Shown in pieces: positions 5,002-10,540 of a stretch of 10,540 nt of DNA. The notes under the pieces are model-generated. The model was not told where the DNA came from and did no database searches. It saw only the letters and a list, made by a program, of their open reading frames with translations. Location: positions 2,309-12,848 of the forward strand of contig DBWJ01000075.1 in assembly GCA_002308955.1 (NCBI GenBank), read 5' to 3'. Source of the stretch: Lachnoclostridium sp. UBA1241. Lineage in GTDB: Bacteria > Bacillota > Clostridia > Lachnospirales > Lachnospiraceae. The translations under genes and the position numbers were made by a program. Positions within the stretch are counted from its first letter, which is position 1. Each line of letters begins with the position of its first letter.

Positions 5002-6983
5002 TTCTCCGCAACCACGATGCAGTTGGAATCGGGATAACGGTCGGGAGTAAGACTCACCTTCGGCGATAAATGGAGCGGATACCCGGGCTCCAAGAACGAA
5101 TCACAGCGGATCAGTTTCGCGCCGAGGGATTCGAAGAACGCCCGGTACTCCTGAATCGTAAAGTACCCGAACTGCTCCTGCACCTCGTGCGCATAAGACT
5201 GCCTTCCCCAGGTGTACGTGTACAGAAACTCGCGCATGTAATCGGTGACGCCCTCAACGGTCTGCGCCGCTTCGTCAATGCGGATTTTCTTATCTTCGAT
5301 GTCCGAAAGTCCCTTGAAATCCTGCATGAAATTCCGGAAGAAAGAAAGCCCTTCCGGGTCCTTGAACGTCACAGAAAGCACATCGTCTCCGCCCGTCCGG
5401 ATGCCGTCGCGGATGATGATCCGTCCGCCCGGCTTAAGCGAATCATAAGCGTTTTTAAGAGCCTTCTTCACGCTTTCAATCTGAAATCTTCCGGCCTCGG
5501 TTTCCGTGTAGGAGAACACCTCGTGCAAAATCGACGAGAACAGAATCGTGTCCACCGGCTCCGGGAATACGCCGTCGACGAAGTTGTGCCGAAGCACCGT
5601 CCACTTGTGTCCTTCGGACTTTTTCTTACTTTGGAGAACTTCGATCACATTTTCCGATATGTCGGTACCGATGATCTCTTTCTGCGGAAAATGTGACTCC
5701 AACAGGTCAAGTAAAACGCCCCCGCCGCTTCCGACGTCCACGACGCGGTCGCCGACGGTGTAGTCGATGATCGAGTTCTTCGTGCTGGCTTCCGTGTCGT
5801 TCATCGTTTCGAGGTATTTGGACTCATTGTTCAGACGGTCGAAACCGTCGCGGCGGAAGCCGAACATATCGTAAAGAACCGTGATGCTCTTTTCAAAACT
5901 GAGAAGTCCGCTGCGCTCCGCTTCGACACAGAAATCGATCAGCTTCTCGCAGACCGGAAGGAACCGAAACGACGCCATGACGGCACTTCCGGCACGCTCC
6001 GCGCACACCTCGACATAACCGACCGAGGCGTCGCGCATGTAGGCTTCAAGGATGCGCTCTTTATAGACATTCAGGTGCTTGCGCCCCTCATAATCGTAGT
6101 ACAGGCTGTCCGCAATCGGCTTGAAGGAGATGACCTCCACGCCGTCCGACAGAATCTCAAGGGTCTTTCCCAAAAACCACTTCACCATCGGAAGGCTTAC
6201 CTCGGCAAATGCCGCCTGGTAGTACCACACCTCATACTTTGGGAACACCCGGGTTACGAACATGTCGCGGAGCTCTTCGTCCGCCTCCGCCAGTCTTTCG
6301 TCAAGCATGCGGAGTCTTTCCTCATTTGGGAACTCCTTAAGATCTCCGTCAAGAACGCGTGTAAGAAGCGCGGTTGCGCGGCCGCCGACCTTCTCCCAAA
6401 GGGATTTCGACACGCCGCCGATAATGCAGTGATTCAGGCAGAGCACGATGCGCCTTAAGGAAGCCTCTCCGAAGACATCCTTAAGGGCTAAAAGCGGTGC
6501 ATTGCTTGCGACGCGCACCTCGCCGCGAAGCGCCTGTCCGATCAGACCGTGGGTTCGGATCAGTTCGGCAACGGCCTCCGAGCAGGAGCTCACCTCACGA
6601 AGATAAATCTCCGCGGAAGCCCGGTTGTGCACATCAAGCGGATAGCCGCGTTTTCTCCATTCCTCGCGGTCACGGACCGTCCCGCCCTTCGAGACCTCGG
6701 ACCACTGAAGCACGGTTTCCACCGTCTTATATTCTTCCGGGGAGAGAGAGTAAGCTGTCGCATTTTCCGAAAGGAGCGCAAGCGTCCGAAGCACATACGA
6801 AAGCGTCTCACGGCCGCTCCTCTGCTCCATGGACGGCACGCGCTCGGGATTCACGCCGCGGTGCTCCGTGTAGTATAAAAGCCGAAGCCACTCCTCGGTG
6901 GCGAGAAGACGCTCCGGAAAGCGCATTCCGTCCGCAAGAACAATCTCCCCGTCCCGCTCGTAAGTTGTCGAAGAATCCTTCAT
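4998..6983 (-). CDS. Large two-part protein with C-terminal class I SAM methyltransferase
   Basis: The 661-residue protein ends in a class I methyltransferase: SAM-binding VVDVGSGGG at 414-422, the acidic strand end IIGTDIS at 437-443, LFSSILHEVFSY at 481-492 and LKPGGRIIIRDG at 516-527. Residues 1-400 are largely helical and unassigned. They contain VHNRASAEIYLRE near 118-130 and IRTHGLIGQALRGE near 142-155, recalling a conserved Clostridia family of unknown function and loosely HD-type helical folds, though no complete HD metal motif is visible. No signal peptide is seen. The methyl acceptor is unknown; the family keeps the fold for small molecules, proteins and RNA alike. The start at 6983 follows GGGGG (6990-6994) and lies 12 nt after the stop of the secreted-protein gene, so the two are likely co-transcribed. 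Its own stop codon lies within the Nudix operator-like palindrome. Confidence 0.85.
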   Translation of the reverse strand: MKDSSTTYERDGEIVLADGMRFPERLLATEEWLRLLYYTEHRGVNPERVPSMEQRSGRETLSYVLRTLALLSENATAYSLSPEEYKTVETVLQWSEVSKGGTVRDREEWRKRGYPLDVHNRASAEIYLREVSSCSEAVAELIRTHGLIGQALRGEVRVASNAPLLALKDVFGEASLRRIVLCLNHCIIGGVSKSLWEKVGGRATALLTRVLDGDLKEFPNEERLRMLDERLAEADEELRDMFVTRVFPKYEVWYYQAAFAEVSLPMVKWFLGKTLEILSDGVEVISFKPIADSLYYDYEGRKHLNVYKERILEAYMRDASVGYVEVCAERAGSAVMASFRFLPVCEKLIDFCVEAERSGLLSFEKSITVLYDMFGFRRDGFDRLNNESKYLETMNDTEASTKNSIIDYTVGDRVVDVGSGGGVLLDLLESHFPQKEIIGTDISENVIEVLQSKKKSEGHKWTVLRHNFVDGVFPEPVDTILFSSILHEVFSYTETEAGRFQIESVKKALKNAYDSLKPGGRIIIRDGIRTGGDDVLSVTFKDPEGLSFFRNFMQDFKGLSDIEDKKIRIDEAAQTVEGVTDYMREFLYTYTWGRQSYAHEVQEQFGYFTIQEYRAFFESLGAKLIRCDSFLEPGYPLHLSPKVSLTPDRYPDSNCIVVAEK

Positions 6984-6995
6984 TCCGTACCCCCG

Positions 6996-8165
6996 TTACT
7001 GCCCCAGAACGTCCTGAACAAGCGGCCCGAACGCGCTGAAATCAATCAGCTTGTCCGGCGTTTGAACGACACCGGAGAACTCCGTAATCGTAAGCTCGCG
7101 GAGAGCTTTCGCGCCGTCGGGATTCGTCAGCACAAAACGGACACTGTAAACGGCTCCCGAATCGATTTCCACCGTACCGTAACCGCTTGAGCCGATGTAA
7201 ATCTGCATGCCCGACGAGGAAATCCGCATGGTTCTGTCTTCAAGCGGTTTCACGTCGGCGAAATAGGTGTCATAGATGGACAGGATAAGCGATTTGTTCA
7301 CGGCTTTCGCACCGGACAGAAGGAGCTTTGCCTGCCACGTCGCAACGCCGGCGGACTCCAGCGCTTTGATGAATTCCGCCTCACGGTCGGAAAGCAGCTT
7401 CTTCTCGTAGTCCTTCCATTTGATGCCGGCAATCATGTTTTTGATCGGCGGATCCCAGGTCTCGTCCATCGCCTTCTCGGCGGCCTTCAGCAGGGTGAAC
7501 GCCTCTCCCGCCGTAATATCCATCGAAAACGTCGTTCCGTTATCGTCAAATGCCATACCCTCAAAGGAATTACGAAGCGCACTCACATAGAGGTTGAAGA
7601 ATGCGATGAAATCCAGGTTCGAAACATTAAAGCCGGACGGAATCGGAAGCATCAGCCAGCCGTCGCCGGAGATGCCGAACGAGGACGGGCTTTCGCCAAC
7701 GTACTTCATCGCGTCGTTAATGTTCAGGTAGGCTTTGTCGCCGATGAAGCGGATCAGGTCGCACGGCGAAACATAGCTTCCGTCGAAGGGACTCGTCCCG
7801 TAGAATCTGATATTCATGTTGCCAACGGAATCCTTTGAAATGATCCAGTGAATATCGTTTCCGCCCCACGTCTCGTTGTAGGTCATCGTATACGATTCAA
7901 TGTTCCGAAGTCCCGGCAAAGTCTCATTCCACACATCCCGCGGGGTCGGCGTGGGCGTCGGACTCGGTGTAGGTGTCGGTGTCGGCGACGGGCTCGGACT
8001 CGGAGACGGCGTCGGTGACGGGCTCGGCGTAGGGGTCGGAACGTCTCTTATGACGCCCTTTCGCGGCGTTTCATCCGTATCACGCCCGCCGTTCCATATA
8101 CATAAAGCGACAATGCCCGCAAGAAGCAGCGCGAGAATCACCGCGATGATTGATGTTTTCTTCAT
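6996..8165 (-). CDS. Membrane-anchored or secreted protein with Pro-Thr/Pro-Ser linker
   Basis: I do not recognise a named family for this 389-residue protein. Residues 1-4 (MKKT) and a hydrophobic stretch at about 5-24 form a signal peptide or signal anchor. A Cys at 22 is preceded by VAL rather than a proper lipobox, so a lipoprotein is not supported. Residues 43-75 are a Pro-Thr/Pro-Ser linker of the kind that crosses the cell wall in Bacillota. Residues 76-389 make an exported domain beginning NIESYTMTYNETWGG, with alternating beta-type segments (MNIRFYG, KAYLNI, MQIYIG, YSVRFVL). This loosely recalls LolA/LppX-like or DUF6612-like extracellular proteins, but I would not assign it. The start follows a strong AGGAGG (8171-8176) at 5 nt. 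It sits 75 nt after the U32 gene and 12 nt before the methyltransferase gene. Confidence 0.8.
   Translation of the reverse strand: MKKTSIIAVILALLLAGIVALCIWNGGRDTDETPRKGVIRDVPTPTPSPSPTPSPSPSPSPTPTPTPSPTPTPTPRDVWNETLPGLRNIESYTMTYNETWGGNDIHWIISKDSVGNMNIRFYGTSPFDGSYVSPCDLIRFIGDKAYLNINDAMKYVGESPSSFGISGDGWLMLPIPSGFNVSNLDFIAFFNLYVSALRNSFEGMAFDDNGTTFSMDITAGEAFTLLKAAEKAMDETWDPPIKNMIAGIKWKDYEKKLLSDREAEFIKALESAGVATWQAKLLLSGAKAVNKSLILSIYDTYFADVKPLEDRTMRISSSGMQIYIGSSGYGTVEIDSGAVYSVRFVLTNPDGAKALRELTITEFSGVVQTPDKLIDFSAFGPLVQDVLGQ
7941..8039 (-). repeat. Low-complexity Pro-Thr/Pro-Ser linker repeat
   Basis: Thirty-three codons alternate proline with threonine or serine (residues 43-75 of the secreted protein), seen on the plus strand as a G/T/C-rich series of degenerate hexamers. 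Codons vary from unit to unit, so selection seems to act on the protein rather than on the DNA, and slippage by exact repeats is less likely. Confidence 0.9.
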
Positions 8166-8240
8166 GGATTCCTCCTGTACGTAATTCGTACTTTCTGCGT
8201 CGCATACCGCATTGCTGCTCTGCGCCGCTGCTCCGCGTCA

Positions 8241-10540
8241 TTACTCCACGCCGCGGTTCCAGCTTCCCTTTGTCTCCCCCGGTGCCGCGGAAACCCTTCC
8301 GCCGCGAAGTACCGTTTCAAGGTCCTTTATTACAGCCGCAGTCTCATCCGCGGACTCCAACGTCATATCGAGGCGCACGCCGCCGATCCGTTCCCTCGGG
8401 ATTTCCTCCCACACCGGAAGCAGCGACATCACGTGTGAATTAAATATCAGGCCGTGACAGTACCGGCACACGCTAAGCGTCGGGAAATGCTCCCCTTCTC
8501 CGTCCGTCAGAACTCCCCTGCTTCCGTCCTTTCCACACAGTCCGAGCGTCTTCCTCGGGCACTGCTCGGATACCATGGCAAGGGAACGCCCGTAAACGGT
8601 AAGGAGCGCCCTTTCGGATAAGGGCAACTCGTCTTTTCGTAATTCTTCGGAAAATGTGACTGCTCCCGCGCCCTTTCCGGTCAGATATTCTACAGAAGTA
8701 GAATTCATACAATACAAGGTTTTATCCGTTTCAAACGGGACCCCCTCTTTAGTAGCAAATGCCATCTGGTCCGGCGTTCTCACAACCACTCCGGCAAGCT
8801 GATACTTCTTAACAAGCTCCGCTATCTTCGAAAGAACCGCGTCCCTTTTCGCTCCCCGAAGCGCCCTCGGAAGAATGAACCGTCTCGGAAGGTCCGTCGG
8901 AACCTCTAAGCAGGCTTCGAAGTCGCCTTCCATGTCGATATACAGGTCCGTAACATCCGCGCAGCGTAACGCCGCCTCAAGCTGCTCCTTCTTCATAACG
9001 GAAACGTTAACGCGGAAACCGCCGTCCGCCTTCCGTTCTTCCTTACGGGATCGGTCAGAGCTGTTGTTTTTGATTTCCCTCCGGAACCGTCTCAGGCACT
9101 CGTTTTCATACATCTCGAGCGCTTCCCTCCGCATCCGGTTCAGTACCGATGCCGGAACGAATAAGCCATCTCCAAGAACAATGTCCAGGTCTTTAAATAC
9201 ATACGAGGTGCCGCCGGTACGGGTTAGCTTGCCGCGTATGTCCTCTTCGGTGGCCGGATTCTGCTTGGCCGCTTCGGGAACCGGTCCCATAACGGTCACC
9301 GGATAATCATCCGTACCCTCCGCCCCGACAGAGAAGGACATCTCCGCATCGGAAACCGCAACGAAAAGCCCGCGCACGGGGATTTCCTTCGGCTTTCCGT
9401 ACTGCGCCGCAAGCTTCGTAAGAAGCGGTTCACGCCGCATCCGCCACAGATTGACCGTCGTGCCCGCAGGCAGCTGCCCGGTAATCGGAATCGCATCAAT
9501 CCGGTAGTTCTCCGTCTCCTTCGGCGTCGTCCATTCGCCGAGGATTTCCTCATCAGCGGAACGAACCTCAATCACTTCCGCCCCTCCGACAGGCATCCGG
9601 AATTCAGGAACTGCGAAGCGTCTCCTGCCGTCCACCCGGACACGTGCCGTTCCGACCAAAACGCCGGAATGATTCGGCCGCTTCGTATATACCATGGACG
9701 GCCCCTTCTCGCCGAATACGTACCCTTCGCAGAACCCGCCGCGGTTAAATAAATCCGCAAGTTCGGTAATATCGTCCTTCATCTCCGCCTGATTCGCCGC
9801 AAGATAAGCGCGGTAACCGTCCGGTCCCAGTTCGTAATAGCGGTCAATCCACTTCCGATATATGGCGGTCACGCCGGCCGCGTACTCAAGCCGCTTCATG
9901 CGGCCCTCAATCTTCAGCGAATGAATGCCGGTTTCTAACAGCTCGTGCAGCTTCGGAAGCAGGCACTGGTCTCTTAAACTAAGCACATACCCGTCCTCCC
10001 GGAACGAACCCTCCGTGTATGTGTAATTCTTACGGCACGGCTGGGCGCAACGCCCGCGGTTGCCGCTCCGCCCGCCGATTAAAGAGCTCATCAGACACTG
10101 CCCCGAATAGCAGTAGCACAGGGCACCGTGCACGAAGATTTCAAGCTCGCGGTCACATTTGGCGCGCATGTCGCGGATTTCCGAAAGAGACAGTTCGCGT
10201 GCCGGAACAATGCGTGTCACGCCACGGTCAAAAAGTTCCGCGGCTTCCGCGTCCGCAACGGTCATCTGCGTACTCACATGAACAGGCAAATCCGGAAAAT
10301 GCGAACGCAAAAAGGACAGGACCCCGAGATCCTGCACAATGACAGCATCCAGTCCTGCCCGGTAATACGGTTCGATATATGCATAAAGGTCGCCCATCTC
10401 ACGGTCCGTAAGAAGGGTGTTGACAGTCAGATATACACGCGCGCCGCGAAGGTGCGCATGGTCGATTGCCTGAAGAAGCCGGTCTTCCTCAGGATTGTCC
10501 GCATAGGCACGCGCGCCGAAACGGCTCCCGCCGATATAAA
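8241..10540 (-). CDS. U32 family protein (RlhA/TrhP-like, DUF3656-type), 5' end outside window
   Basis: In-frame coding continues past the right edge: before the ATG at 10397 the frame reads IGGSRFGARAYADNPEEDRLL and then YLTVNTLLTDREM, the classic U32 N-terminus, so that ATG is internal and perhaps 20-30 residues are missing. The visible 765 residues include FVHGALCYCYSGQC and RSGNRGRCAQPCR (10035-10132), whose cysteines match those needed for the Fe-S cluster in RlhA and TrhP. Those enzymes hydroxylate C2501 of 23S rRNA and U34 of tRNAs, using prephenate-dependent chemistry. SLKIEGRMK follows. A charged linker near residue 490 leads to a second module with CPRKTLGLC (8535-8561) and CRYC (8457-8468), a likely metal site. 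Annotation as a collagenase-like peptidase is historical; RNA hydroxylation is more probable. The length fits large clostridial U32 proteins. It may form an operon with the secreted protein and methyltransferase genes. Confidence 0.9.
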   Translation of the reverse strand, partial: YIGGSRFGARAYADNPEEDRLLQAIDHAHLRGARVYLTVNTLLTDREMGDLYAYIEPYYRAGLDAVIVQDLGVLSFLRSHFPDLPVHVSTQMTVADAEAAELFDRGVTRIVPARELSLSEIRDMRAKCDRELEIFVHGALCYCYSGQCLMSSLIGGRSGNRGRCAQPCRKNYTYTEGSFREDGYVLSLRDQCLLPKLHELLETGIHSLKIEGRMKRLEYAAGVTAIYRKWIDRYYELGPDGYRAYLAANQAEMKDDITELADLFNRGGFCEGYVFGEKGPSMVYTKRPNHSGVLVGTARVRVDGRRRFAVPEFRMPVGGAEVIEVRSADEEILGEWTTPKETENYRIDAIPITGQLPAGTTVNLWRMRREPLLTKLAAQYGKPKEIPVRGLFVAVSDAEMSFSVGAEGTDDYPVTVMGPVPEAAKQNPATEEDIRGKLTRTGGTSYVFKDLDIVLGDGLFVPASVLNRMRREALEMYENECLRRFRREIKNNSSDRSRKEERKADGGFRVNVSVMKKEQLEAALRCADVTDLYIDMEGDFEACLEVPTDLPRRFILPRALRGAKRDAVLSKIAELVKKYQLAGVVVRTPDQMAFATKEGVPFETDKTLYCMNSTSVEYLTGKGAGAVTFSEELRKDELPLSERALLTVYGRSLAMVSEQCPRKTLGLCGKDGSRGVLTDGEGEHFPTLSVCRYCHGLIFNSHVMSLLPVWEEIPRERIGGVRLDMTLESADETAAVIKDLETVLRGGRVSAAPGETKGSWNRGVE

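Noticed and set aside
5070..5696. A 208-codon plus-strand open frame opposite the methyltransferase domain
   Set aside because: The opposite strand encodes the SAM-binding motifs of the methyltransferase. The plus frame shows no family features and is a shadow.
7941..8039. Phase-variable tandem repeat or CRISPR-like array
   Set aside because: The units are degenerate, without spacers, and in frame with a Pro-Thr/Pro-Ser linker. Protein-level selection explains the pattern.
8166..8240. Promoter or regulatory RNA between the U32 gene and the secreted-protein gene
   Set aside because: Apart from a strong AGGAGG and an imperfect GTACG/CGTAC dyad, I see no convincing -35/-10 pair or stable hairpin in these 75 nt.
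10395..10397. ATG as the start of the U32 gene
   Set aside because: The same frame stays open to the window edge and encodes conserved U32 N-terminal residues upstream of it, so the true start lies outside the window.

Overview
All supported genes in this window lie on the minus strand and are read from right to left. They form a compact, GC-moderate stretch with short gaps and Shine-Dalgarno-led starts. The set suggests an anaerobic, gut-type Clostridia (Bacillota), most likely a Lachnospiraceae relative. The basis for this is the divergent clostridial form of PurA, a bacterial MIF-like tautomerase, a large U32/DUF3656-type protein and a secreted protein with a Pro-Thr/Pro-Ser linker. This placement rests on recalled family resemblance, not on a search.

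In transcription order, the right block (10540 to 4998) begins with a U32-family protein whose first residues lie beyond the window. It is followed by a membrane-anchored or secreted protein with a proline-rich linker, then a 661-residue protein with an unassigned N-terminal half and a C-terminal class I methyltransferase. The last two genes are about 12 nt apart and probably co-transcribed. A Nudix hydrolase (4925 to 4473) then has its own clear promoter, overlaid by a perfect palindrome, and ends in an intrinsic-terminator-like hairpin. That hairpin abuts the ribosome binding site of a small GtrA-family membrane protein.

The left block (3825 to 942) is a tight three-gene unit: an RlmI-type 23S rRNA cytosine methyltransferase, a two-domain protein joining a zinc-phospholipase-C-like domain to a tyrosine phosphatase, and a MIF-like tautomerase. 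Gaps in this unit are 9 nt and 1 nt, with ribosome binding sites overlapping the preceding stop or final codons. A 74-nt inverted repeat stands between gtrA and this unit. The window ends in purA (from 824, running off the left edge), which has its own AT-rich promoter region with a dyad in the -35/-10 spacer.

Functionally this is mostly housekeeping: two likely 23S rRNA or tRNA base-modification enzymes (U32 and RlmI), nucleotide metabolism (PurA, Nudix) and envelope proteins (GtrA, secreted protein). I see no CRISPR array, toxin-antitoxin pair, transposase, phage gene, rRNA or tRNA. The least explained items are the phospholipase-like/phosphatase fusion beside a MIF homologue, the N-terminal 400 residues of the methyltransferase, and the three palindromic elements in the gaps.
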